A stretch of DNA of 64,000 nucleotides. Origin: Aphrophora alni (Eukaryota > Arthropoda > Insecta > Hemiptera > Aphrophoridae). Location: the NCBI GenBank assembly GCA_963513935.1, contig OY740777.1:16231092-16295091 (forward strand). Reading direction: 5' to 3'. This document shows positions 22,681-35,800 of the stretch, in pieces (within the stretch, counting starts at the first letter, position 1; each line of letters begins with the position of its first letter). The position numbers were made by a program, and so were the translations under genes. The notes under the pieces are model-generated. The model searched no databases, was not told the origin of the DNA, and was given only the letters and a program-made list of their open reading frames with translations.

Positions 22681-24150
22681 GCCCTAGCGTTGTACGTTGT
22701 TAGATTCCTCTACTGGTTACTCCCACTTCGGCGACTCGGTTTTGCTGAACTATACAAATATCAATTTCTTGAGAGGATAGGTTTGGAATTTACATATTTG
22801 AAAACTTCGCTATTTGTCTTCGTAAGTGGGTAGATTGGGACAATTATATGTACGATTGAAATTTGCAATTTTGTATTCAATTTAATGTGTTATACAGTTA
22901 AATAACGTACGATACATATAAAAAAAATTTACTTAAAATTACCACTATTTTGATATTTTTCTTAATTTCAATACAGTCCTTTATACAAAATTTTATTTTA
23001 ATTTTTGTCGTACTATCGTGATTACGTAAGACGACAATGACGACAGATGGACAGATTGTCGAAAATCACTTTTAGATTTCCTGAACTCATGGAACTTGAA
23101 GGTCATTCAAAAGACAGGTGGAAATTGTTAGCAATTACCAACCTTAACTAAGTAAAAAGAGCATAAATAAACAGCCCCTATCATTAGAAAACTCTAATAG
23201 TGTCAGGAAGATAAGAGTTAGTCAGGGTAAAGCTGATAGGAAACATGAAAGATAATAGACTAAGACTGCTTGAAGAAAGGTGTAGATCCAGCTAGAATAC
23301 TCGGGATTGACACACTCGTACTCCCTAAAATGACCTCCTGAGAGTCGTGACTCACAGAGAAAAGAAGATATTGAGAGGAGTACTTTGAGGAAGGAAACCT
23401 ATAGGGTTATACAAAGAGTTAGCCGTTGCGGGACGCCTGGCAAATGTAAAATATCAAAATTCATTTTTATAAAAAGTATGCAAAAGAAAAAAAATGGTAT
23501 TTGAAAGAAATAATAATGAAAATAAACAAATGTTTAGATTTTTGTAAATAAAACGATTGTTATATTTTTTATAAAAATACAAAATGAGAAGTTAAAGCTA
23601 AAATCATAACCTAATAAACACTATAGACCTAACTTTAGTTATCCAACATTGAACGATAGTTTCTAAGTATAATATTAAATAAGGAATAATATTAATAAAT
23701 AAAATAATATATCTAATATATATCTAATATATCTAATATCTAATATATCTAATATATCTAATATCTAATATATCTAATATATCTAATATTAAAGATATCT
23801 AATATATCTAATATTAAAGGAATAAATATATCTAATAATATAATAAATAAGGAATTAATATTAATAAATAAAAGTTCAGTTTCAAAATAACATTATCTAA
23901 AATAATTTTTCGCACATTTATTCATAAAGAACAAACACAACTCCACATTTAAAACAAAATATTTTCAACAATGCAACTTATTCTGCACGATACTCGTGGC
24001 GCAGAGAGGATATAGCGACGCTACACAGTCGCTTTTACTCCCGTACAGTCATATTATATCAAAAATAGAACGATTAAGGATGATCTAAAGGCGAAAGCGT
24101 AGTTGCAACTGGGGAGTAGAACGTAGAGAGAGATGAAGACATGGTAGGCC
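22681..24150. other. Intergenic with one R-A copy and an AT microsatellite
   Basis: About 22681-22800 is the right half of the split repeat. About 23170-23345 is an R-A copy on the plus strand without telomere-like expansion ('atagactaagactgcttg' at the seed site). About 23702-23840 is a (TAATATATC)n tandem run. No gene is seen. Confidence 0.55.
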
Positions 24151-24156
24151 TACTAA

Positions 24157-25075
24157 GGGGATCCGCCACCTTTAAATGGGGTACTGTAATTTTCATTTTT
24201 TTCACATTTTCCAAAAATGTTATTTTTTTTATTCTCCATACTTTTCTGTATATGTGTGAAAAATTTCAAGACTTTCCGATCATTTTTTCAAATATAAATA
24301 AATAAAATACAATGTTGTTGCGATTTACGAATAAAGCGCTTTTTTGCTAAAACTGACTTTTTCTACAAAAAAGTATTTTTATTTATTTACAAGTATTTCT
24401 AAACTATATGGCAAATAGTGGAATAGGTATCCCTTTGAATAATATACATTATATGTACAAGTAAATATACATAGCCTTTATGCATATACAAGACTTTTAA
24501 TAGTAAGTATTACAAGCCATTACTTTGAACTCAGTTTCCCGCAAGTTCGGATTTTACATATTTATTGTAACATATCTTTGAATAAAATCTAAAGTATTAG
24601 ACATAGGCTTTTGAAATTTTTACCAGTTATTCTTTATTATGTTACCAAGGTTTTTGGTATGAAAAGTACTCTAGCTTAAAAAATAACTAAAAAAAAATTT
24701 TCTTTAGGTTTTAGGAATTTGTAAAAAAAAATTGTGTTATATATTATATTATCTCATAACTTTTTTTCCAGCCAAGCCACCTAGTATTCTATACCCAAAA
24801 AGTTTCTATACATTGTAAGGAACGGAATAATGCAAAAATCATTAAAATTGGTAGTCAAATAAAAAAGTTATTCAAGCTTTTAAATAGTATAAAAAAATCG
24901 CCAAAAACATTTAAAATTTACACGTAAAAAATACATGAAGGAGATATATATATATATATATTTTAACCCCCAAAACCCTCCTAAATAAAGGTACTGAACA
25001 TTAAAAAATATATATCAAATGTCCTATGTAAATAAAAAAAAAAAATTAAAAAAGGCTTAAAGGTGGTGGATCCCC
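24157..25075. mobile_element. Harbinger-like TIR element without transposase
   Basis: The ends GGGGATCCGCCACCTTTAA (24157) and TTAAAGGTGGTGGATCCCC (25057-25075) are inverted copies with one mismatch. Both are flanked by TAA, which fits the 3-bp TWA target preference of PIF/Harbinger elements. The 919-bp interior is AT-rich with no transposase, so it is non-autonomous. The superfamily call rests only on the TSD and the G-rich ends. Confidence 0.65.
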
Positions 25076-25079
25076 TAAG

Positions 25080-25877
25080 TAAGATGTAAGTTATTGTCTT
25101 GTGTTTCTTGGAGGAGTAAAAAGACATGAGTCTAGTTAAATAAATTATCGTTATCTTTTTTTTCTCATGGGAGAAAAACATGTAAAGAACTTTTGTGGAA
25201 TTGTTACTTCTTTTCAGTATTTAAAAACAAAACAAAAATCAAAATTCAGGCTTCGTGATACGTAATTAGACAAAAGATGAGTGAAAACGACATCAAAATC
25301 GATTGTCTTTTGGGTTGTGAAGAGGAAAATCCAAACGTTCATGCTAAATACAACAGACGCATCAAAAATACTAAGAAAAAAAATCATTTTTAGTTTTTTG
25401 TTTATACTGTTTGAACATCAAACTCTGACATTGAACAATTTCCATTAACTTTTTCAATATTTTCCTTTATTGAAAAATAAATTCACATCTGTTTACATAA
25501 CATTTACTTTCTTGTAATCTCGAGTGTAAAGTGGAGTTTTAAGATAAAATTTAATCTTTTCATTGAATTAGTTTGGAAAAGATTTAATGTTATCAAATCG
25601 TTACAGAATCATTCAGAAGAGTTTTTAATTGTTTAATTGTTGATAAACTAAATTTACTTTTTAATTTTATTTTTCCCTCAGAATTCTTCCGTTTTTTCTC
25701 AAAATTCCTTTTTTCTTCTCAAAATGTTCACATTTTCAAATTTCGTTTTCTCAAAATAACGATTTTCTTGAAATTAAGGTTTTCTAAATATTTCTTTTTC
25801 GTAACATTACAATTTTCTCAAATTTTGTCTTTCTCATCATGTATTTCTTTAAAATCCCATTTTTCACAAATTCCATG

Positions 25878-25911
<34 letters not shown>

Positions 25912-26844
25912 ATTGGGTCTAACGGATTAAATTTGACTAAAATGTAGCCTATAAAGATTTAAACAAAACAAATTAGTCTTCCAGTAGAGAAAATGATCTA
26001 CAAGAGCTTTCTTAAAAAATTTAATATCTAAAAAGTTTTAATCAAAATTTGGTAAAATGTGAATATTTAAGTATCACATCAACATGTCAAATCTGACTTA
26101 AAAGAAACGTACAGTTTAATTTTACAAGTAAGTTTGAAAAATCAAACATTTTAAATTTTCCAATTTAATCACGAACTGTAAACATCCTTCATTTCAAAAA
26201 TGACACATGGTTCAGAACACATTCTTCATATTTTATTAAAATCGTTTAAACCAATAAATCGTTTTTTTGAAATATTCGACCCTGTACTTAAAAATAAGTT
26301 TCCAATCTTAATCTAATTTACAAATCACGAGACTTAGCAAAGACTAACGTACAAAGAAAGAAATCCTCAAACTCTCCTATTTAATTTGAACGGTTTATTG
26401 TCAAATAAAAAATCGGAACCTGTTTGCCCAGTAGTAAAATGAATCAACAATAAATGCATGCGTCAGTCGACCCGCTCACCTTCCAGTCAGCAAATACAGT
26501 TGCCAACAAATTGACTGCTTTATTATCATACATGAAACTAACTAAACTTTCAACGCCGTTTTTAGTTACTTGACTAACTTCAAGGAACTTTAAGATCAAA
26601 TAGTTCACGAAAAATTGCCGTAACGAAAAATAATAACCTAAGGCGGAAAATTGACGTAGATAGTTTTTAGTAGCATACACTTACTTTAATAATCTGTGAC
26701 GGTAACGTACGTTAAGCCCCTAGCTCATTACCCTGGTTCCTTTTATTATTAGACTCCCAAACTATTTTAACAACCATCAATAAATAAATTGTGAAATCAT
26801 GAATAAGAGATTTTAAATAATTAATTTTTCTTCTCTTCTTACAG
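25080..26844. other. Upstream region of the carbonic anhydrase gene, no exon seen
   Basis: AT-rich. A run of 29 T lies at 25878-25906. The first coding exon is preceded by a splice acceptor, so a 5' non-coding exon and the promoter must lie upstream, either here or before the window. I cannot point to them: no convincing TATA/initiator pair with a downstream donor stands out. Confidence 0.4.
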
Positions 26845-26898
26845 GTTTAGAAGAAACCATGAAGTTATTGCTGGGATGCATATTTCTACTGGGTTTTG
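26845..26898 (+). CDS. Alpha-CA exon 1: start codon and signal peptide
   Basis: The acceptor 'cttcttacag' precedes a 14-nt 5' UTR and an ATG at 26859 in the context gaaaccATGA. Coding starts at 26859; the donor is 'ttttg|gtaagc'. It encodes the first 13 residues, basic then strongly hydrophobic (K, LLLGCIFLLGF), and ends in phase 1. The upstream acceptor implies at least one non-coding 5' exon. Confidence 0.85.
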
Positions 26899-29800
26899 GT
26901 AAGCAAAGTAATAATTTAGAATTCTACAGCGTGTTAAATAAGTCCCAGGTCAGCTAAATATGTTTTAACCATTACAGATAGAGCTACAAAGCTTTGCACA
27001 TTGTTAATGGACACAAAACCTATTTTATTACGTATTCAGTGGACCGCTACCTTTCCAGGAAGACGGCACACAAGGAGTAAGTAGGAAATCTTAAATGAGG
27101 GCATAGGTCGAGTTGTACATTAAATTAAAGGTCTTTATGAGTAGAACACAATGCAGCAAATCCGACCTCAAAAGGTTCCCCCTAGCGAAAATAGCGTGGG
27201 TTTAAAGTTCATATTAACTTATTATTCTTATTATAAATAGGAAACATACTTGCTTTAGATGCAACACTCCTCAAATCCTCTAGTTTTGCCTGTGAATGAA
27301 TAATCTAACTGCCATGGACTTCATTACATTTACCAAATACTGTAATTGCTAATTTAAGCAATCTTTGAACGGCTGCCATTTCCAGCTCGGTTGCGTTTGA
27401 GTTCGGATTTGCGGCATTGTACTCTACTAATAAAGACCTTTAATTTGATGTACATATCAACTTATGGTTACATTTAGGATTTCCTTTTGATTATTTGACG
27501 GGCGTCCCCCATTGGAGATAAAAACCCAGTGAGTAGTCTAAAAAATAGTTTTTTTAAGCCAGATATTGATTTGTAAAGTTTTTATTTCATAACTTCTACC
27601 TAGTAAACATTATTAAGCTGTTTTCAACATACCTGACGTTGTAGCTAATATGAACTTTAAACCCACGCTATTTTAGCTAAGGTGGACCTTTTGTGTACGG
27701 GTATGCAGCATTGTGTTCTACTCATAAAGGCTTCTAATTCGATGTACAACTCGACCTATGCTCTCATTTAAGACTTCCTACTTACTCCTTGTGGGCCGTC
27801 CCCCTGTAAAGGTAGCGATCCACTGAATACATACTAAAATAGGTTTTGGTGTCCATTAACAATATGCAAAGCTTTGTCTTTATCTGTAATGGTTAGAAAA
27901 ATATTAAGCCGACCCAGGACTTATTTAACGCGCTGTATAATAACATTATATTTTATTTTACATTGTAACTTAACAAGGATTGAGGTTAGAACATTGATAT
28001 TATTGTTGCTATGGCAACCTGAAAAGTGAAAAAAGCAGCCAAAGGATAGTATGTAGGAAACAGCTGTTTTGCGAACTGTTTATCGTTTAAAAAGAGTCAC
28101 TTCATTAAAGCAATTGTAGGAAAACCTTACTAAATTAACAACTTATAAACACATTAACTACGTAATATTTTTTCTCTTTTGTTATTTAAAGGCAAAGTAA
28201 AAAAGAGAAAGAGAGGGATCTAACCCAAGACTACATAAAAAAAAGGTGTAGAGCTAGTTTTTCGGAATTAGCAAGCCCGTACTTACTGTAGGCAAGCCTC
28301 TAAAGTTGACAACAGATATACTGGATTCCAAAATTAACAAAGTACACTTCAGTTCATAAAATATACATCAATGTCAACGACATAAATTGACTTTTAACAC
28401 ATAAAACAAAACCACAGTTTTCAACTTTGACATTAATTCTGTTTAATTTATAACTTACTTTATTAGGCTTGTATACATTTTTTTTACCGTTTATGTCGGT
28501 AACTAAATGCACACCATGTTTGGACAGACAATACGTAATGCAATAAATCAGTTGTACTATATCTGATAATAATACAAAAGACATAATTAACCATTCACCT
28601 TACCCACGTAATGGCCTGATTCACTTTGGCTGCAGTCCAATTCACATAACTGACATGAAAACCTCGTGTATTTCTTTGATGTGTTTTTGTGTATCAACTC
28701 TGAACGAACTCCACATTAAGGGTGAGTGAACAAAATTTAATCCAGCTTAAAAATATTCCAAGATATGGAAAAAAAATATATCCACTTGTAAAGTTTGATT
28801 AATATCGTTCCAACAGTTTGAGCTGTAAATATGCAGAGTAATTGAAACAAGTGTAAAAGCTGTTTTATTTGATAAGTACAAAAGTTAAAAATAATTCAAA
28901 TTAATATTAGGATTTTTTTGAATTGAAATTAGAGGTATTACCGATTTTTAATATCACCCGCTATTTTTCCAATATGGAGGTCAGCCCCTAAATTTTCTAT
29001 GGCAATGGATCTATTCTACAGGAAAAAACACAATAGAAAAGTTGTTGTTGTTGTTTCCAATGGCAGACTATGTGAGAATCAACCCATGAGTCTCCTGGCA
29101 TCCCAGTACAATTTAGGAAAATTCTTCAATATCTGGTGCTCAGAACCAAGCCTGGGGCATCTCAAAAGATGTTCCATATTCATTGGCTCCCCCGTTTGTC
29201 GGCACAACACACAAAGATCGGAGTCCAGGACATGGATCCTCTTCAAGTGGGCCGCCAAACAATCATGTCCCGTGACAAGGTGTAAATATGCAACAGCCTC
29301 TTTTCCTACCCTTGTTCTTATTGTGTTGCCATTCGTTCTCTATGCACTTCCACCTCCTCTCACTTCCCAAGGCTTGTGCTTCCTTCAGATATTCCTCCTG
29401 TGTTCCATTGCTGATTAGTCTTCTAGCTGAATCTAAGTTCAAGGATTTGTTCTAATGAAGCAGATTTGATCCCTTCTTAGCAAGGACATCCACCATCCCA
29501 ATCCCCACTACTCCTACGTGAGAGGGCACCCACTGGAAAGGCACCCACTTCTATCCCAGTCTTTCCATCTGTCTGATAGCAACTCTTGCTTCCTTGACAG
29601 TTCGAACGAAAGATAACTTGTTTGAGGCTACAGCTTGGATGGCTGCCTTTGAATCTACCAGGAAGACTATCTTACATAGTTTGGTGTGTCTACATAGTAA
29701 TAGTTTCAGGGCTGTTGATATTGCCTCTACTTCAGCATCAAAGCTTGTTTTATAGAAACGTTTCGGCCGCTCATTTAACCCAGTTTTATTGTTAACGTGA

Positions 29801-32800
29801 TTTTTCCGTCATTGTAACTTTGAATGCGTACAACTAAAAAAAAGGTATTAATCGAAAAACTCTTTTCACCATTGTTTTCCCTTTCAAATTTTACATGAAA
29901 ATCATGTATCACATGTCCACTTTACAGTTTGATTCAATATGGCGGATCCAAGAAGGCGGAAAAATTTCATACATACAAAAAAGTATATTTTTTTTAAAGT
30001 ATGTAGATCCTCATTTGTACCACCTTCAAGTACCTCTCAGTTATGAATTATAAAGCAATTTCAATACTTAAAAATCATCCTTTATATATCTTATGGTGCA
30101 TAACAAGACATATTTTTTGACATCTGACCCTCTATGATTTTTGGGGGATTGATGGGGGTGGGGAGGTAAAAACCTTAAATGTAAAGTTAGGTCATGTAGG
30201 ACATCATTGTAAAACTTATTAAAAGACAAAGTAAATGGCGCAAACTAGAGCTTCTTGTTCCGTTTCAAAGTAATAGAGTATACAAATTCTGAAAAATTTG
30301 TCTTTTAATAAGCTTTACAATGATATGACCCACTTTTACATTTAAGATTTTGAACCCCTCCCCCTCCCTCAATTCAAAAAATCATATATGTCAAAAAATA
30401 AGCCCTGTTATGCACCACAAGATATGTACACACAGTTCTGTTAGTTTATTTTAGATTTTAAAAAAATTAAAGGGGGTTGAAGGGACTGTTTGAACACTCT
30501 ATATAACAATCACAATTAAGTGCATTAATACGAGGTTGTTTAAATAGCAACGTAATTATTCCATATTTATACTGTGTAAATCCAGATTTGTTATGAAAAA
30601 TCCATTTTTTTTTGTTTTGCAATATAATGAAAAGCATTGTTCACAACTCGTGCTAAAATTGGTTTTTCGCTGCTTGTTCTAATTCGATTGTGCACCGTAA
30701 AAGCTTATTTTGATACTAGTAATAAAATATGCTATTTTTTTATTAATACAGTAGTTCTAAGTATGTAAATAAAATTTTAGCTCTGTAAGTCGAATTTTTA
30801 TTTCTTTGTGTTTTTACAAATTAAAAATAAATCAATCTTGTAGTTGAACATATGTTTGTTAACCTTTTTTGTAGTGCACAAAATTATATAAATTTTCTTT
30901 TTTATTTTGTGTGATAATATAAGTTTGACACATGACGAAAATTTAAAAAAAAAGTATGACTCACGTGTTTTTATTCGATGATCTCAAGCCTATTAATTTA
31001 ATCAAAATATATTTGTATACTTTTCCTGTAGAGTATAAATTTACTTATACCTTCCTTATTGGTATTTTTAAAAATTAATATTTAACAGAGATTTTAAATT
31101 AGAAAGAGAAATTTTGTTCTTAAATAAATATTTCCTTCTATTCCTCGTTCATTCTTTATTTCAAAAAACGAATAAATAAACATAAAATAAAGATCCCCAA
31201 CCCACGAATACTATAATACCGCCAGGTTTAGAAGAGAACAAGAGTTGGTCAAAGTAAAATTTTTATTTTAGTTAGCAATGTTTAACATATTATGTAAGTA
31301 AATACAATTTGTACCTAAGCCATGTTATAATACTTTGTATTCCTGTGTTACAGAAACGACCTTCATATTATGCAGAAGACTGACAAGGGACCACTTTGGT
31401 TACAGTGAAGATCGTAAGTAAAATTTACATGGAATATAACTCATATCTACAACTTTCTTACAGTTATCAACATAATTAAATAAGACTTCAAGGAGTTATT
31501 TGAGTACGAAGGGAGAAAAGTGGCACTTTGTCGCCATGACAGAGAATGTTGACACAGAAGGTGGAGCTAAGGGTGACAAAGAATTTTACTCCTGTAATAC
31601 ACAATAAATTTTTACTCCAACTACAGTTTTGTTTAAAAGAAGTATACAATATGATTTAAAAAAAAAAAAAAAATTAATGACAAAATTAGGCCTAATGGTG
31701 TTAATTATCTAATCCTAACAAGGTTATAATTATGGAACCAATTTTAATACATAATTATTGATAGTTTCAGTTTTGAAAACATTTCCTGGCGTTGAGGCTA
31801 GATGTGATCTAGAAAGGTACTGTTCTGATGCTATTTGGAATGTAGGAAGTTTGCCCTGGTTGCCCTGTATTAACAAAATGTGAAGTTTGGTTTAAAATCT
31901 TGTGGTCAGTTTATATTTTATTAGTTATGAACTCTTCAATGAAGACTTCTGAAACATTTGAACTTTTCCATCCTCCGTGATGTTTTAGTCGAGTCATGTT
32001 TCCTCCTCCATTCGCTAGTAGCGTAGTTATTGTTCGCTGAAAACAATGGTCAGTGTACAGGTTAGAGTGTGGTATTTTTAAGTAGTCATGTATTTATTTA
32101 AGTATTTTCTGTAAAGAATTCTTTCCTAATTGGTGCATTTTCGATTCCTACAATTTAAAAACAATCTAGGTGATCTAGCTGATTTTAGTTTTAAATTAAG
32201 ATATTTTTTGACAAAATACTCCATGTCTTGTGTATTATTTATTACCGTGAAGGAACGAACTATGTTGGTTTTAGAATCTGGTCCATTTCACAATCCATTA
32301 AATCCAAAAATCAGACAAATGTTTTTCGTTAAATCCTGATCATCAGGAGCTTTTTCTAAACATTTTTATCTCATCCTTTTTGACTTCTTTAAAATCACCT
32401 ATGTTAATATCATTTTTCATTTAGCTAATCCAGCGTTAATCCATAGTTAAGCAGGATTACATATCTTCGATAGCTCAGTTAAATAGAAAAGTCAGATATT
32501 TTTGGATATTTTTCTTGTTCGTTAAGTTTTGCACCAGGCTATAAACATTTCATACCTTTTATTTTGAAAGTTGTGGTGTCATTTTAAAATAAAAAATATA
32601 AAGTTTTTCACTAAACTGTCATTTTGGTTTGATATTTCTATATTTGTGATATGGCAGACATCCTACCTAAAGTAATTTTCTAACAAAAACCTAGCCAAAC
32701 ACTACCTCAGCTTCTGCCTAAATTTGATTTCTCAACTCACAAGATCAGGAGATAAAGTTGGAACATGCACTCAATCTTGAGAGTGAGTCAAATCTAGCAA

Positions 32801-35800
32801 GATTGCCATATAATTAGCCCTCTATGACCAAATCACTGACCTGGGAATCGCTTCTGCTGGAAATAAGGAATTCTCTGACTTCTTTGTGAAAATAAGGTGG
32901 AGCCTTGCTTGGTCATCTTTGTTACAAAGAAAATTGTTGAGCACATTAATTTTTGAGAACATTTATGGTTTTCTTCATGAAACTTCATGAAAAAGAACAG
33001 GCCATGCATTTTTAATTTGCTGAAGGCACCAAAAATATTAACTTTTAGACTATCGCGAACATGGTTCAAAGATGCCTTCAACATTTCAGTACCTCTGATT
33101 CTACAATTGTGAGAATTCTTCTTGCCACGTTGTGAAATATTGGTGCTAAAAATTATGTTTACATAAAGGTTTCTTTGTTTCCTATTCTATCAAATATTTC
33201 TCCTTAGAATTCCTGATGAACAACTTTATCTGGATCAATAATTTGTTGTAATGGTAAGGTTGTTGGATTCAAGTGTAAATGCTGTAATGTGTGATATGCC
33301 TGTCTCATGAGACAGTCAATGAGTTATTAGGAGTACGTCAATCTGCTTAACTTATTTCTCAGCAGCATTAGGATGTCACAGATGACCTGGTGTTTCATCA
33401 CCTTGTACAGGACAGCCAGTCTCAACAAAATGTTGATGTAAAGAGTAAATTATAGGTCTACTTGAAGGATCTTTACTGTACAGTGTACAGGACACAAAAA
33501 TTGTGTTGAACTGTAGTTGCAGAGTTAGTTTCATGAAACAAAACACACAGCAAGCAAGTTCAGCAACAATGAAAGTAGCCATTTTTAAACCACAACGATA
33601 TTTGGTACTACACCACTAAGAACGTCAAACTTTATTTGTTTTGCTTTAAAATGACAACCGTTTCTGCAAGTTTTTTTTGAAAACGTTTCTACCTCATTTT
33701 AAAGTTGTAAAGTCCTTTTTTAAAAACCCAATATTATGAATATCAAAAATCAACATGAATTTAATATTTTAATAATTTTTTTAAGCCAATCCTTATTCGA
33801 TAATCTCAGATTAGTTTTAAACACTCAATTTTATTGTGGTATTAGCCTAACCGATTGCTCACTATAATATTTATAAAGCGTTTTTTTATTTGCCTTGATT
33901 GTAAACTTTCCTGTTTATAGCTGGATCTATCATCAGAACAAACACGTTGGACAAAGTAGACAGTTCTACAAACTTGACAAATTAATTTTTAAACAATTTT
34001 AAACTGATAAAGATGTGTATTTTTAAAGTGTATTTAAATGTTTTTAAATGGTAAAAAACTTTATAAATAAAAATCCTCATTTTGTAAATTTTATTTTTAA
34101 ATTAATGTTAACTAAATAATAATAAATTAAAATATATCTGTTTCAGTGCAGAGAAACTGGTCATCTAAGAGTGCTGCATGTGCAGGTAGACATCAGTCTC
34201 CTATACATATTGATACTCAAGATGCCATTCCTCTAGCTATACCTGCATTAGAACTGGTTGGCTATCACAACCTTCTACCAAGACCTATTAGTATCACCAA
34301 CAATGGACATTCAGGTAAAAGGGTACAGTAGTTATTCAACTATCTTAATCTGTATTTTCTAAAATATAGGTTACCAATTAAATAAATTTTTGATCCGTCA
34401 TTTTGAAATAATTGAACTTTTTCTGTAAATTTGTTATATTCATTTTATTTCGAACAAAAAACAAACTATACATCCTATTTAAATGTTCTTACCTTACCTT
34501 CCTTTTTGTTTAAATAAGGCAATGATGACCGAGAGTTTTTCACCTTTTAAATAACAAGGACAATAAAAAACATTAAGTTGTATTGTGAATGGTTGTAGAG
34601 ACATCAATAGTGCTCGCTTAAAAAAACTTTATAAAAAGAAAGGTACAAAATTTGATTTGTTTGTTTTTCAGTGGAATTAAGGCCTTACCGAGTACCAATA
34701 CAAATGAATACAGCACAAATATTTGGTGGTTTGTTACCCAACAGATATCATTTCGACAGTTTACATTACCATTGGGGTAAACGTAACAACCGAGGCAGTG
34801 AACATGTTATCAACAGCGTAAGGTAGGTTCACAGAAATAATCAGTTTGTATTAAATTTTATAATATTTATTTACTTTCTACCTTATATAAGTTAGTTAAT
34901 AACATTGGTATGGCAGAGTCAAACTTATAAATTTAGCCTGCCTTATAAGAATAAATGTTATTAATAAATATGTTATAGCCCAATAGTTTGTGCACTTAAC
35001 ATCCCATAGTTCGTCCAAATAAACTGTTAGTTATTTGGCCTAATGAGACTAGGTGATGATGTTGCATTTTTTAAAGTGTTACTAATGATCTTCATTACTT
35101 ATAAAGTAAAGATTGGGGGGGGGGGGGGGAATGTAAGTTAAAAAAGGTTCTTCGTAAGTAGAAAAAATAATGAAAGTTCCTTAAAAAAAAATCCTGGCAT
35201 GCAAAAAGGTAGTAACAAAAATCACCTTTCACCTAAGACTGGATCAGCAACTCTATGAGTAGTGTGACAAGATCTCCACCACGATGTGAAAAGGATAATG
35301 ACTTTCCATTGGGAAAATTCTGGTTCAAGAGATATTGGCAAAAACAATAAAATAAAACAATAATGTGAAGCTGTTATCAAAATGTCGGCTCACTGATTCC
35401 GTACAAATTTTAGTGAAATGTGAAGGTTAATGATCCAAACCCGTTTGCAAAAATCACAGATAAAAAAATATTACAGTTCAGGAATAATTGGCGAAACAAA
35501 AATAACAGTTGCCATTAAAAGCTTAATTTTAATCAAATAAGATTGTTGCTGAAGATACATATATGGAGAAGCGAAGCAAGTTTAGGTCCTATTTAAACAT
35601 ACAAGTATATTTTCAAAGACTGCATCCATGGTTTGTTTTCACTTTTCAACTGACAGTTCTAGTTGTGTAGAACGAAAACTCAAACACAATATCTCACAAA
35701 AACTACGTTTATTCAATCAAACGTGTTTCAACGACAAAGTCGCCACATCCTCAGTGATACTATCATTAAATATATTATAAGACTTACCGTCACAATAGTC

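Noticed and set aside
28999..29418. 139-residue plus-strand frame as a gene
   Set aside because: It is antisense to the RNase H/zinc-knuckle relic of a minus-strand retrotransposon.
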